NCBI GenBank assembly: GCA_016715245.1
Contig: JADKAS010000007.1
Location: forward strand, 171,564-235,563
From: Saprospiraceae bacterium
GTDB lineage: Bacteria; Bacteroidota; Bacteroidia; Chitinophagales; Saprospiraceae
Direction: 5' to 3'
DNA: 64,000 nt
This document shows, one piece after another, positions 9,662 to 19,328 of the stretch. Position 1 is the first letter of the stretch. Every line of letters begins with the position of its first letter. The notes under the pieces are model-generated. The model did not search any database, was not told where the DNA came from, and saw only the letters and a list, made by a program, of their open reading frames with translations. Position numbers and translations under genes: made by a program.

Positions 9662-12600
9662 ATGACTTTACATAATCCAATCATAAAATTATATCTTACC
9701 ATTACGGTACTAAGGTTGGGAGGCAATCTTTTTTCTCAGCACCCGACATTGGTTTTTAAAAATATTGATGTCAACAGCGGTATGTCTCAGGGTGATGTCA
9801 GAACCATCTATCAGGATCGCCATGGATTTATGTGGTTCGGTACCTGGGATGGCTTAAATAAGTACGATGGTTTTAATGTCAAAACATACAAAGAACAACA
9901 CAATAATCCACTCAGCATTCAGGGACAACTCATCAATAATATAATCGGGATTGACGAACACTTTCTGGCTATCGGCACCTTAAAGGGTTTAAATATTTTT
10001 GATGAAAGAGATGAAACTTTCCGGTATTATACGATTGAAAATAAAATCAAAAATGTCCGGATTGTAAAATCGGAGGGAAAAGAGTTGATTTTGATGATGG
10101 ATAATTTTTTATTTTCTTTTGATATTACAAAGCGAAAGTTTTCAAAAATCGATACCAAGATCAGTCGCCAATTGGAAGATTTATTTATCACCGGAAAATT
10201 TGGTTTCAACAGGTCTGAAAAAGTTATCAGAAATGTGTATGATTTTTTGATTGGATATCCGGAACATTTCGGAAATGTAAAAAAAGTATTGAGTGAATAT
10301 GTTGTCAACGATATTTTGGTTGATAAAAAAACCAATCTGATTCATGTGGTCACAAATAGCGGATATTTCACATACAACCTGAAGTATTTTTCCCAAAAAA
10401 ATGGTGCTGCCTGGTTCGTTCAAATGTATTTTGATGGAAAATGACAGAATTTTTGTTGGGACAGAGAGTAAAGGTTTGTTCATATTTGATTCAAAATCAC
10501 AACAACAAATTGCCAGGTATTCAAGTATTAAAACACAAACCAATACTATCGGTGGAGATTATATCATATCATTGTATATTGACCATCAAAAAAATCTTTG
10601 GTGTGGTTTGGTGGGAAACGGAATCAGCTATTGCAACCTGAATGAAAAAATAGGCAAAACAATTTATACATCAGGTTCTTCCAATGAAAAAAAATTGATG
10701 TCCCATAATTTTGTTGCCTTCAAAGAATTCGCAAACGGTGAACTTTGGGCAGCTGATATCAATGGTCATATCAGTGTTCTTGACCAAAAATATGACATCA
10801 TACAATCAATCAAACCTGAACAGATAGATAAAACCCAACAACATATTTTTATTCAGGAATTTCAGCAAACAAAAGATGGTCAAAAATTATTAATGACAGA
10901 TAAAGGAGTATATATTTCCGACAATTTTCGTTTTTATAAGATTACCAAACCGTACCTGACAGAAAATCAAAAATACGGACAGGGAATGGTCGGGTTGGAT
11001 GACACGTTGGGTTTGATTGCCACCAGAGATGGAATGCTTTATTTTCATTTGAAAAAGAAGGAAATTATAGACAAACCCTGTTTGCTTGAGAAAGGTAGCA
11101 ATATCTATAGTATGTTCAAAGGTGAAGACAACCACTTATATGTCAATCCGTTTTTTAATGGTCTGGTTGTTTATAAGTACGAACAGGGTCATTTCGTTTT
11201 GAAATACAAAATCAATGATGATTTTAATATTAATGACAGATATGAAAGCAAGGACACCATCATTCTTGCTACTACTAAAGGAATATTAATCATCAATAAA
11301 AAACAAGGTCAATCCACTATTGTTGACGAAAGTGCAGGTTTGCCCAATCAAAATCTATACAGTGTTTTGCCTGACAAAACCGAAAAAGGAAATTTATGGT
11401 GTTCAAGTAATCGTGGAATTTTTAAGTATAACTTCATAAATAAAAATATCGATACTTACGGACTGAATGACGGGATTAATGCGCTGGAATTTAATTCTCA
11501 GGCGATGGCGATCAGACAAAACGGCGATTTTGTTTTTGGGAGTACGGATGGCATTACCATTATTTATCCTGAAAGAATGATTTTTCATAAGAAAAATTCA
11601 GATATTTTATTGTATAATTTCAGAATCAATAATCACTCAGCTGCATCCTATTACGATACAAGTCTTCATAGATATAAAATTCCGTTTCATGAAAACGATG
11701 TATCCTTTTCATTAATCAATATAAATTTTCCAAATTCTAATACGCCCATTTATTACCGAATAACAGGAATTGACAGAAGATTTTTCGAAAGTAAAAATCC
11801 TGCAGACATCAGATATTCTGACTTGCCGATCGGAGAATATACACTGGAAGCAAAATTGCCGGGACAGGATGATTTTTGTAAAACGTTAGCAAAAATAACT
11901 ATTTTGGCACCCTGGTACCGAAAGTGGTGGGCTTATATTTTGTTTTTGACAGCGGCAGGAGTTATCATTGGTGTCATCCTCAGGCTGTATATAAACAACA
12001 AGTTGGATAGACAAAAGTCGTTTATTGAAAATCAAAAAGCTTTAGAAAAAGAAAGGCAAAGAATCAGTTCAGACTTACACGACGATATCGGTTCCACCCT
12101 GAGTAGTATTTCAGTTTACAGTGAATTGGCTGATAAATATTATCATACATTTCCTGAAAAAAGCAGGGAAATGGTTCAAAAAATTTCCTATCAGACACAA
12201 AATTTGATGGAACGTATGAGCGATATGATCTGGAGTCTCAAAACGGCAAGTCAGGAAAAAATCTCAATTAAATCAAAGATTCAGGATCATTGCAGAGATT
12301 TGTTGAATGTAAGGAATATTGATTATGACATCAGCGTGGATGAAAACGTGGACAGACATCTGACGGAACCAGGATTACGTAAAAACCTGTTGCTGATCTT
12401 AAAGGAAGCCATTCATAATATAGCCAAACACAGCAAAGCAGACAAAGCGCACATTTCTGTTACCTTTGGTGATCATTGTTTGATAGTTGCTGTAAAGGAT
12501 AACGGAATAGGAATATCCAATCATGATATACAGAATGGTAAGGGGCTTTCTGATATGAAAAAAAGGGCAGAAGATATGAGAGCCACATTTAGTATAGAAT

Positions 12601-12668
12601 CAGTTTCAGGAAAAGGAACCAATATCTGCTGCTTTATTCCGATAGGTATAATCAGGTTTAATCGATAA
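9662..12668 (+). CDS. Two-component propeller sensor histidine kinase (one frame break)
   Basis: About 1001 codons in two frames; a single extra A in the seven-A run at 10395-10401 accounts for the break. The N-terminus carries a signal sequence, then regulator-propeller repeats starting with GDVRTIYQDRHGFMWFGTWD, giving a periplasmic beta-propeller. A Y_Y_Y domain (FPNSNTPIYYRITGID) precedes one membrane helix (WAYILFLTAAGVIIGVIL). The cytoplasmic part has a HisKA_3 box SDLHDDIGSTLSSI with the phospho-histidine, then an ATPase domain with N-box KEAIHNIAKHSKA and G-box DNGIGISNHD. The true hybrid form would add AraC and receiver domains; here it ends after the ATPase, as in NarX/DesK-class kinases. 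The response regulator gene follows 22 bases later and is its likely partner. Confidence 0.85.
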
Positions 12669-12690
12669 TCATACATTAAAGTACTTGTTT

Positions 12691-13326
12691 ATGATAATAA
12701 ATGTTTTTATATATGACGATAACGAAGCAAGGCGGGACAGTCTCATTGCATTACTTGAACTGACAGATTCCATGCATTTCGTCGGCAGTGCAGCCAATTG
12801 TACGTTTGTTGAGCAAGATATGCTTTCTTCAAAACCTGATGTTGTACTTATGGATATAGAAATGCCGGAAACTGACGGGATCGAAGGTGTTAAAAGAATA
12901 AAAAGTAAATACCCTCATATAAAAGTTATCATGCAAACCGTATATGAAGACAGCGATAAAATCTTTAATGCTTTGCGCTATGGAGCTGAAGGATATATTC
13001 TTAAAAAAGCATCTGTAAATCATATCATAGAGAGCATAAAAGAAGTCTATAATGGCGGTGCATTTATGACGCCAAGTGTCGCAATGCAAGTAATGAATTT
13101 TATTAAAAAACCCACGCCTTCTGACCAAAAGATGGAAAGTCTTTCGCCAAGAGAATCCGAAGTGTTAAAATATCTTTCTGAAGAAAATAGTTATAAAATG
13201 ATAGCTGACCGACTTAAAATTAGTTACGGCACGGTCAATAATCACATCAAAAAATATACGAAAACTGCAGGTTCATTCGCTGGGAAGGCCGTATCCTATG
13301 CCCTCAAAAACAACATAAATCATTGA
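12691..13326 (+). CDS. LuxR/NarL-family response regulator
   Basis: A 211-residue regulator. The receiver domain has the acidic pair YDDNEA near the start, phospho-acceptor Asp55 in VVLMDIEMPE, the switch threonine in IMQTVYED and the lysine in YILKKAS. The C-terminal GerE-type helix-turn-helix starts at SLSPRESEVLKYLSEE and runs through the recognition helix SYGTVNNHIKKYTK. ATG at 12691 is preferred to a TTG two codons upstream. It lies directly after the propeller kinase and is probably phosphorylated by it. It is a good candidate for the protein that binds the shared promoter box, but this is inference. Confidence 0.88.
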   Translation: MIINVFIYDDNEARRDSLIALLELTDSMHFVGSAANCTFVEQDMLSSKPDVVLMDIEMPETDGIEGVKRIKSKYPHIKVIMQTVYEDSDKIFNALRYGAEGYILKKASVNHIIESIKEVYNGGAFMTPSVAMQVMNFIKKPTPSDQKMESLSPRESEVLKYLSEENSYKMIADRLKISYGTVNNHIKKYTKTAGSFAGKAVSYALKNNINH

Positions 13327-13329
13327 TCT

Positions 13330-14556
13330 TTGGGCAGTGAGAATCTACATATCATCGAGTGGTTTGTGCTTGGCGCTTCTTCCATTATGCTGGTGTATCA
13401 TACGATTTTGTATTTGCAACAAAAAGACCATTACATTTTACTTTATTCAAATTACTTATTGTCATTAGTCGTTTATCTTGTTTTCAGAAGATGGACCCAC
13501 TATGATACCTTTACGAACGATACATTTTCATTCGCTTATGTGATAGATCATCCTTTAATCCTTTACATGCTTTTTAGTTATGTATTTTTTATATCAAGGG
13601 TACTGGAAATAAATCAAAATGCTGCCGTGGTCAAGTTTGCCGTGTATGGCTTTTATTCCAGCATAGCGGTTTTGTTTATCTTGCATTTGTACAAAATATT
13701 TTTCACTGATGAAACCGCTATGTCGAGGACTTATTTTTTAGTGAGCAAACTCACATTATTATTTTTTGCATTTTTGGGGTTGTTTGGGGCACTGTATATT
13801 CGTAAAAACATTTTTGTAAGGATTATTATAGCCGGTGGACTTGTTTATGCTTTTTTTAGTTTATTAACTATATTTTCTATTTTTGGGGAGTTAAGGATAC
13901 TTGGTTTATTGGAATATGACCTTTATTTTATTGGTTGCGTATTGGATATATTATTGTTTTCCACCGCTTTGGGATACAGAAGTTATTTGATCCATCAGGA
14001 GAAAGTAGAAACCCAAAAACTATTAATGATAGAAAGTGAAAAAAACAAAACATTATTGCAACAACAACACAACATTCTCCAAAAAGAAAACGCAAGAGAG
14101 CAGGCTCTGGCATCTATGAATAAACATTTGCAGGAGGAGGTGGGTGCAAGTTTGTCCAGTATCCACGTTTTTGCGGATTTATCAGCAAACATCATGGAAA
14201 CTTATCCTCAAAAAAGTAAGGAATATCTGTTGAGAATTGCCAGTCTGGGACAAAACATAATGGATGATATTGGAGATATCATCTGGTTGGCCAATCTCCA
14301 CCATGAAAATCAACATGAAGCTTTTTTGACAAGAATAAAAAATTACAGCCATGAAATTCTTGTTCCGAAACAAATTCAAATGCATTTAACCGTATCCAAT
14401 GATTACTATAACATCCCGCTTTCGGAAGAATTTTTAAGATCAGGAATAAAAAACATCAAAACAGAAATGAAGAACGCACAAAATAAAGATTCAACAAATG
14501 AATTAAATATTCAAATAGAAGTACAAAATAATCTTCCGGTCATACATTATTCTTAA
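13330..14556 (+). CDS. Degenerate membrane sensor kinase lacking phospho-His and ATPase
   Basis: A 408-residue protein starting at a TTG three bases after the regulator stop. Seven or so hydrophobic helices fill residues about 8-220, then a coiled-coil linker (EKNKTLLQQQHNILQKENA), then a HisKA_3-like segment. Where its neighbours read DLHDDIGASLSSI this reads HLQEEVGASLSSI, so the phospho-accepting histidine is Gln268 and both aspartates are glutamates. The helix after it (IMDDIGDIIWLANL) is still recognisable. The ATPase domain is absent: the chain ends after a lysine/asparagine-rich tail with no N-box or G-box. It cannot autophosphorylate. It may dimerise with, and modulate, the neighbouring kinases. 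The next kinase starts 16 bases later. Confidence 0.8.
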   Translation: MGSENLHIIEWFVLGASSIMLVYHTILYLQQKDHYILLYSNYLLSLVVYLVFRRWTHYDTFTNDTFSFAYVIDHPLILYMLFSYVFFISRVLEINQNAAVVKFAVYGFYSSIAVLFILHLYKIFFTDETAMSRTYFLVSKLTLLFFAFLGLFGALYIRKNIFVRIIIAGGLVYAFFSLLTIFSIFGELRILGLLEYDLYFIGCVLDILLFSTALGYRSYLIHQEKVETQKLLMIESEKNKTLLQQQHNILQKENAREQALASMNKHLQEEVGASLSSIHVFADLSANIMETYPQKSKEYLLRIASLGQNIMDDIGDIIWLANLHHENQHEAFLTRIKNYSHEILVPKQIQMHLTVSNDYYNIPLSEEFLRSGIKNIKTEMKNAQNKDSTNELNIQIEVQNNLPVIHYS

Positions 14557-14572
14557 TCAAAATGGTACAAAT

Positions 14573-15952
14573 ATGCTTGAAGTGTATTCTTCAGATGATT
14601 TAATAAAGATTTTACCTTATGTGTTTACATTTGGAGCCACCCTGATACTTTTGGCCTATCAAACAGTATCATATTATCATTACAGAGACAGTCTGTTACG
14701 GGATTTCTGCGTCTACCTGTTTTCTCAGACTTGTTACCTTAGTCTGGCTATTTGGATGCTTCTTGTTTTTAAGAGTTATACTGAATCTTCTCAAATTCTA
14801 TTGATTGCAAAGGAGTCTCTGGAAATCCTGACTTACTTTTTTTATCTTATTTACACTACCAATGCCATTGGTTTTGATAATAAAAAGCATAAATTATTAA
14901 GAACGATCATCAAAGCCACCCTGATTACCATGCTCATCTATCTGCCATTACAGCTCTTTGTGATATATGGATTGGAAACAAGTAATATATTTATTTTTAC
15001 AAGCATCAGATTATTGATTTTTGCTTTGGCTATCCTGATGTTTTGGCAAAGTTTTAAGATTAAAAACAATAGAATTCTGACCTATATCAGGTCGGCAACG
15101 ATGATTTATTTCTTTTTTGGTGTTGCGAGTTTTACGGCTATGTTTTTTGACATTCAAAAATATCACATGGTTCCTTATCATTTTATCCTTATAGGTGTCA
15201 TCACAGATTTAATTATTTTTTCGATAGCTATGTCGGACAGGATTAAACATCAGATCATTGACGCCCAACAAATAGCTAAAGACAAGGAAATTGAACTTCA
15301 GACCATTCAATACAAACAGGAACTCGTCATCCAGGAGCAAAAGGAAGAATACAGAAGAAATATTGCCATGGACCTCCATGATGACATTGGTGCAAGTTTA
15401 AGCAGTATACTTATTTACAGTGAATTGGCGCAAAAAACAATTCTTTCAAAACCAACAGCCACCCAAAATATTCTCAATAATATCAGCGTGCTATCCAAGG
15501 AAATCAGTAATAAATTGTCGGATTTTATCTGGAGTCTGAAAATAGAAAAAGGCATTACCCAAAATAACCTGAAACAACGGTTATTAGATTATCAGCAATT
15601 ATTGTTTGCAGAACTGAATATAACATGTACATACGAAATAGATGAAACCATTCTAACCGAAAATTTACATTTAATAAGAAATCTGCTTTTGATAATCAAA
15701 GAAGCTATGAATAATATTGCAAAATATTCAAAGGCACAAAACGTGAAAATTTCATTGACAAAAACACCTGGAAAAATCAACTTATTGATTAAGGACGATG
15801 GAATTGGTTTTGATCAAAACGCATCTAAAAAAGGAAACGGATTAAGTAATATGGTAAAAAGATGTGAATCTGTTCACGGGACTTGCAAAATCACATCAAT
15901 TTTGGGTATAGGCACCACTGTTGAAATACAAATTGAACATTCGGATAGCTAG
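14573..15952 (+). CDS. Membrane sensor histidine kinase (HisKA_3/NarX class)
   Basis: A 459-residue kinase with about seven membrane helices in residues 12-220, the same membrane architecture as the preceding degenerate kinase. A coiled-coil linker leads to the H-box MDLHDDIGASLSSILIYSEL with His269, then N-box KEAMNNIAKYSKA, G1 box KDDGIGFDQN and G2 box KGNGLSNMVKRC. All catalytic motifs are intact. The ligand is unknown. The response regulator at 15997 follows and is its likely partner; the end of this gene overlaps a copy of the shared promoter box. Confidence 0.88.
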   Translation: MLEVYSSDDLIKILPYVFTFGATLILLAYQTVSYYHYRDSLLRDFCVYLFSQTCYLSLAIWMLLVFKSYTESSQILLIAKESLEILTYFFYLIYTTNAIGFDNKKHKLLRTIIKATLITMLIYLPLQLFVIYGLETSNIFIFTSIRLLIFALAILMFWQSFKIKNNRILTYIRSATMIYFFFGVASFTAMFFDIQKYHMVPYHFILIGVITDLIIFSIAMSDRIKHQIIDAQQIAKDKEIELQTIQYKQELVIQEQKEEYRRNIAMDLHDDIGASLSSILIYSELAQKTILSKPTATQNILNNISVLSKEISNKLSDFIWSLKIEKGITQNNLKQRLLDYQQLLFAELNITCTYEIDETILTENLHLIRNLLLIIKEAMNNIAKYSKAQNVKISLTKTPGKINLLIKDDGIGFDQNASKKGNGLSNMVKRCESVHGTCKITSILGIGTTVEIQIEHSDS

Positions 15953-15992
15953 ATTTAGGCAGTTATTTTTATTGAAAGTTATCTTAATTTTA
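15945..15992 (+). promoter_or_regulatory. Shared upstream box, copy 3
   Basis: ATAGCTAGATTTAGGCA at 15945-15961 is identical over 17 bases to the box of copy 1 and includes the stop codon of the kinase gene. The downstream -33 is not at the same place, but TAATTTTA (15985-15992) could be a weak -7. It lies 35 bases before the second response regulator, suggesting that this gene is controlled by the same factor. Confidence 0.55.
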
Positions 15993-15996
15993 TGCC

Positions 15997-16596
15997 ATGA
16001 TAAAAGTTTTTATATACGACGATAGTGATGCCAGAAAAGAAAGTCTTAAAACTTTACTGGAATTTACTGATAATATGGAGTTTGTAGGTTCTGCCGGTAA
16101 TTGCAGTCAAATAACCTCAGATATAGAAAATACCAATCCTGATGTCGTATTAATGGATATCGAAATGCCTCTTGCAGACGGAATAGAGGGAGTTCGTCAG
16201 ATAAAACTTTTTTTTCCGCATATAAAGGTTATCATGCAAACCGTTTATGAAGATATTGATAAAATATTTAAAGCTTTTGAACACGGCGCTGCCGGTTATA
16301 TATTAAAGAAAGCTTCTATAGACCAAATCATTGAAAGTATTGATAAAGTATATGATGGTCAGGTATTTATAACGCCGAGCATGGCACTTCAGATTATCAA
16401 CAATCTGGAAAAGTTTTCAAAAAAAGATGGAAATACTTCATTAATATCTACGATAGAGTTACAAATCATTCAATTCGTTTCACAAGGGTACAGCAATAAA
16501 ATAATTGCTGAAAAAATGGATCTCACAGAAGTTTTGGTAAATAAACATATTACAGCATTTTCAGAGAGATTACAGAATTCAGCCTTGAAAGGTTAA
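15997..16596 (+). CDS. LuxR/NarL-like response regulator, divergent DNA-binding domain
   Basis: A 199-residue protein. The receiver is intact and very like that of the first regulator: YDDSDA, phospho-acceptor Asp54 in VVLMDIEMPL, IMQTVYED and YILKKAS. The C-terminal helix-turn-helix is weak: the usual SPRExEVL start reads STIELQIIQFVSQG, and the recognition helix LTEVLVNKHITAFSERL has lost the family pattern. It follows the intact kinase by 44 bases and should receive phosphate from it. The two receivers are close enough that cross-talk between the two kinase/regulator pairs is likely. Confidence 0.84.
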   Translation: MIKVFIYDDSDARKESLKTLLEFTDNMEFVGSAGNCSQITSDIENTNPDVVLMDIEMPLADGIEGVRQIKLFFPHIKVIMQTVYEDIDKIFKAFEHGAAGYILKKASIDQIIESIDKVYDGQVFITPSMALQIINNLEKFSKKDGNTSLISTIELQIIQFVSQGYSNKIIAEKMDLTEVLVNKHITAFSERLQNSALKG

Positions 16597-16794
16597 TATA
16601 GCATAATCGTGCATCAGCTATTTTGTCAATTCTGTTTGCAATCGATTTACCTCTTTCTTTTTTACTAAAAAACGGTTGGATAGCTGTTCCAATAAAATAT
16701 AAGGCAGATTAAGTCCGGAAATTTATGAAGTCATTTGACATCATGAAAAATTCATCAATTATATAGTAAAGTTATTTCTTTTGGGGTCAATTAG

Positions 16795-16843
16795 TATAGC
16801 TATATTAAGCTATTGTGCCGGATATATAACACCCATACTTTTG
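16795..16843 (+). promoter_or_regulatory. Shared box and promoter, copy 4, without a downstream gene
   Basis: ATAGCTATATTAAGCTATTG leads into a -33 TTG (16813-16815), exactly 20 bases, then TACTTTTG (16836-16843), a perfect TAnnTTTG. Layout equals copies 1 and 2, but instead of a leader and a surface-protein gene, the plus strand runs into the antisense of a decayed T9SS tail. It looks like the orphaned promoter of a lost paralogue. Confidence 0.6.
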
Positions 16844-16855
16844 TGAAATAAATTT

Positions 16856-17160
16856 TCAGAATTTGAAAACTTTACACAGTATTCTGCCATACTTTTTTCT
16901 TATCACGACCAACTTTTTAACTATATTATTTACACCGTTTGTTAGATTAAAAAAATATTCACCGGTTGGTAAGTCAGATACTTGATGTTGTTCTTTAATT
17001 TGATTACTTTTTTTGTAAATCATTGTTTCTCCATTAAAATCTGTCACCGTCATGACAACGTATTGCAGGTTTTCTTCACTTGATACCTAAACATGAAAAT
17101 AATCATCCACAGGGTTTGGATATATATGAATCTTAATAAAACTATCTGCTGTCTCGTTCT
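16856..17160 (-). pseudogene. Remnant of a T9SS C-terminal sorting domain
   Basis: The minus strand reads IKIHIYPNPVDDYFHV, an in-frame stop, then about 65 residues with DLPTGEYFFNLTNGVNN and KKLVVIRK. This is the standard T9SS type A sorting tail: YPNP start, LPTGxYFFxL core and a basic end. The stop (TAG) splits it, and no exported protein precedes it; upstream of about 17180 the reading has no recognisable homology. It is the 3' scrap of a lost secreted-protein gene. The rest of 16597-17412 holds the orphan promoter and one degenerate intergenic repeat; nothing else is recognisable. Confidence 0.66.
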
Positions 17161-17204
17161 TAACAGTAGCAGGAAGACAAAAAATGAAAGTGATAAAATT
17201 ACGA

Positions 17205-17265
17205 ATTAAAATTCGTGCTTTCGTGGCTTATTAAAGTACATGAAGTGGCAAGTTGAAAGTTGGAC
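17205..17265. repeat. Single diverged copy of the CGTGCATTCG intergenic repeat
   Basis: AATTAAAATTCGTGCTTTCG followed by TGGCTTATTAAAGTACATGA and AGTGGCAAGTTGAAAG is a diverged copy of the repeat unit found five times at 18.9-19.3 kb. It lies between the T9SS remnant and the ATPase gene. It has no attached palindrome. Confidence 0.6.
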
Positions 17266-17412
17266 ATGGGATGGTCGCAATGGACACAAATGCCTGCTTT
17301 TTTCTTCCTTTACCTTCGATTACTAAACTTAAGACTAATACCAGGCACATCATCATTATCAAGGTTTGACACGACTTGTGCTCACAGGTGAAAAATTTAA
17401 TATTGCACATCC

Positions 17413-18627
17413 CTAATACATAAATCCAAATAACCATAACGGTATTCTATTTTTAAAACCAAGTGGCATTTCATCTATGGCCAAATAACTATTTTTTATG
17501 CCCGCTATTTGATGGAAACTTTTACCTGCTCCGCCTACTTCAAAAGTGTATGCGTCATTTACCATAAAATCACCTTGATGAGCCAGCGTTAATTGGTGTT
17601 TGATTCCTAACTGATTGGCAAAAAAAGTTTCTCTTATTGTGCCAATATTGACATTCGATTGTGTTAAATAAAGCAAGTTTGTATTTTGTAAATATATTTT
17701 ATCAGGCTTGGTCAGTTGGGTGTATATTTTTCCATTCAATCTCACCAAAGTAAGCACTGATGCTTTTTGCAGTGAATTCAAGTAATTGAGCAAAGTTATC
17801 CTATCGGTTTCTAAAGCTTCCGCCAGTTTGGTAATATTGGGTTGATACGGTACTTGGGTAGATAACAAATAAATCAACTTTCTAATCTTCGGAATTTTTG
17901 TTAAATCTACACTTTCTATCAATGCCATGTCTTGCTCCAGTACAACATTGAGGACATTGCCCAGCTTATGATGATAGTTTTTTGTTCCTTCCAAATAAAA
18001 GGGGAAATAACCATATTTAAGATAAGAAGGAAAATGCTGTAATGGTTTAAAATGTTCCAGTAATTGTGGTGCGATTATTTCATGATCTCTGATGATATCT
18101 TTAAGTGAAATTATCGGTAATTTGAGTTTCAACTCAATATTCACATACTCCCTAAAGGATAAACCTTGCAAGTTGTACACTACACTTCTTCTGCTCAAAT
18201 CCGCATTGCCTTTTTGTATATCCAAAATAGAAGAGCCGGATGCAACTACTTTTAATTCTTTTATTTTATCACGAATGTTTTTTAGTTCCTGACTCCAGTT
18301 TTGGTACTTATGTATTTCGTCTACAAATAAATGTGTACCCCCTTTTTGAGCATGGGTTTTTGCAATGTCCAATAAACTAAGGTTTGCCAATGCCAGATCA
18401 TCCATACTTATATATAATGCAGTGGAAGCAGTCCCAAACTTTTCTTTTATATATTGTAGTATTAAAGTTGTTTTCCCTACACCCCGGGAACCCAGGATAA
18501 ACAGTAAGGGCTCTTCCCAGTCTATTTCATCCATAAAATCCCTCCTAAACCTTGGTTTTAATGAAGCTAACGTTTCTTTATGTTCAATATAAATCTGATC
18601 CATTTTGTAATACATTTGATGCTGCAA
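17413..18627 (-). CDS. AAA ATPase with DUF4143-type C-terminal domain
   Basis: A 404-residue P-loop ATPase. Walker A is GSRGVGKTTLI, Walker B is HLFVDEIHKYQNW, and sensor-like KVVASGSSILDIQKG follows, then RRSVVYNLQGLSFREYV, the usual boundary in this large family of bacterial ATPases. The C-terminal part has the winged-helix-like LAEALETDRITLLNYLNSL segment and the DUF4143 region ending VGGAGKSFHQI. These proteins are widespread, often near transferred DNA; their biochemical role is not settled. It stands alone between repeat-rich spacers, which suits a mobile accessory gene. Confidence 0.85.
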   Translation of the reverse strand: MQHQMYYKMDQIYIEHKETLASLKPRFRRDFMDEIDWEEPLLFILGSRGVGKTTLILQYIKEKFGTASTALYISMDDLALANLSLLDIAKTHAQKGGTHLFVDEIHKYQNWSQELKNIRDKIKELKVVASGSSILDIQKGNADLSRRSVVYNLQGLSFREYVNIELKLKLPIISLKDIIRDHEIIAPQLLEHFKPLQHFPSYLKYGYFPFYLEGTKNYHHKLGNVLNVVLEQDMALIESVDLTKIPKIRKLIYLLSTQVPYQPNITKLAEALETDRITLLNYLNSLQKASVLTLVRLNGKIYTQLTKPDKIYLQNTNLLYLTQSNVNIGTIRETFFANQLGIKHQLTLAHQGDFMVNDAYTFEVGGAGKSFHQIAGIKNSYLAIDEMPLGFKNRIPLWLFGFMY

Positions 18628-18897
18628 AGATAGATTATTTGTTTAAATAAAATAACGTATAATGTATAAATATGTTTAATTATATAAACATATATAAGTC
18701 ATAAATGTATGTTATAATAAACATAATTTTCAATAACCACACTTATCAGCATTTTTGAATATCAATAACTGTAATAGCAAAAAGATAATGGTAAATTAAG
18801 TAGCACCAGTTGCAAATCGCTTCGAAGTTTATCAAGTTGAAGAGTTCATAAAGTGGAAAGATAAATGGTGAAAGTCGTAACATTACGAATTTGAAAT

Positions 18898-19322
18898 GAC
18901 AAATTAAATTCGTGCATTCGCGGCATATTAAAGTACATGAAGTGGGAACCAGCCGAGTGCGTAGAGGGTAAAATTAAATAAAAGGACAGCCGAGTGCAGT
19001 TCCGCTAAAGCGGAAGGTGGTAAAATTAGAAATTAAAATTTGTGCATTCGCGGCATATTAAAGTATATGAAGGGGGAACCAGCCGAGTGCAGTTCCGCTA
19101 AAGCGGAAGGTGGTAAAATAAGAAATTAAAATTGTGCATTCGCGGCATATTAAAGTAATGAAGGAGTTTTAACGTAAGAAATTAAAATTCGTGCATTCGT
19201 GGCATATTAAAGTACATGAAGTGGGAACCAGCCGAGTGCCGTTCCGCTAAAGCGGAAGGTGGTAAAATTAGAAATTAAAATTCGTGCATTCGTGGCATAT
19301 TAATATTCATAAAGTGGGAAAG
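18898..19322. repeat. Intergenic repeat array with TTCCGCTAAAGCGGAA hairpins
   Basis: Five copies of GTGCATTCG(C/T)GGCATATTAA start near 18912, 19042, 19134, 19191 and 19284. Most are followed by AAAGTACATGAAGTGGGAAC and CAGCCGAGTGC. Three carry the perfect palindrome TTCCGCTAAAGCGGAA (19000-19015, 19093-19108, 19242-19257), a six-pair stem on a four-base loop. The unit length is irregular, about 60 to 130 bases, so it is an imperfect array rather than a clean tandem repeat. No spacer/repeat logic of CRISPR is seen. The flanking 18628-18897 stretch is AT-rich and holds no gene I can support. Confidence 0.8.
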
Positions 19323-19328
19323 GGATTT

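Noticed and set aside
17231..17437. 68-residue minus-strand open frame next to the ATPase gene
   Set aside because: Overlaps the ATPase 3' end and an intergenic repeat; no homology pattern.
18898..19322. CRISPR array
   Set aside because: Units are irregular, the between-repeat parts are themselves repeated, and no cas gene is nearby.
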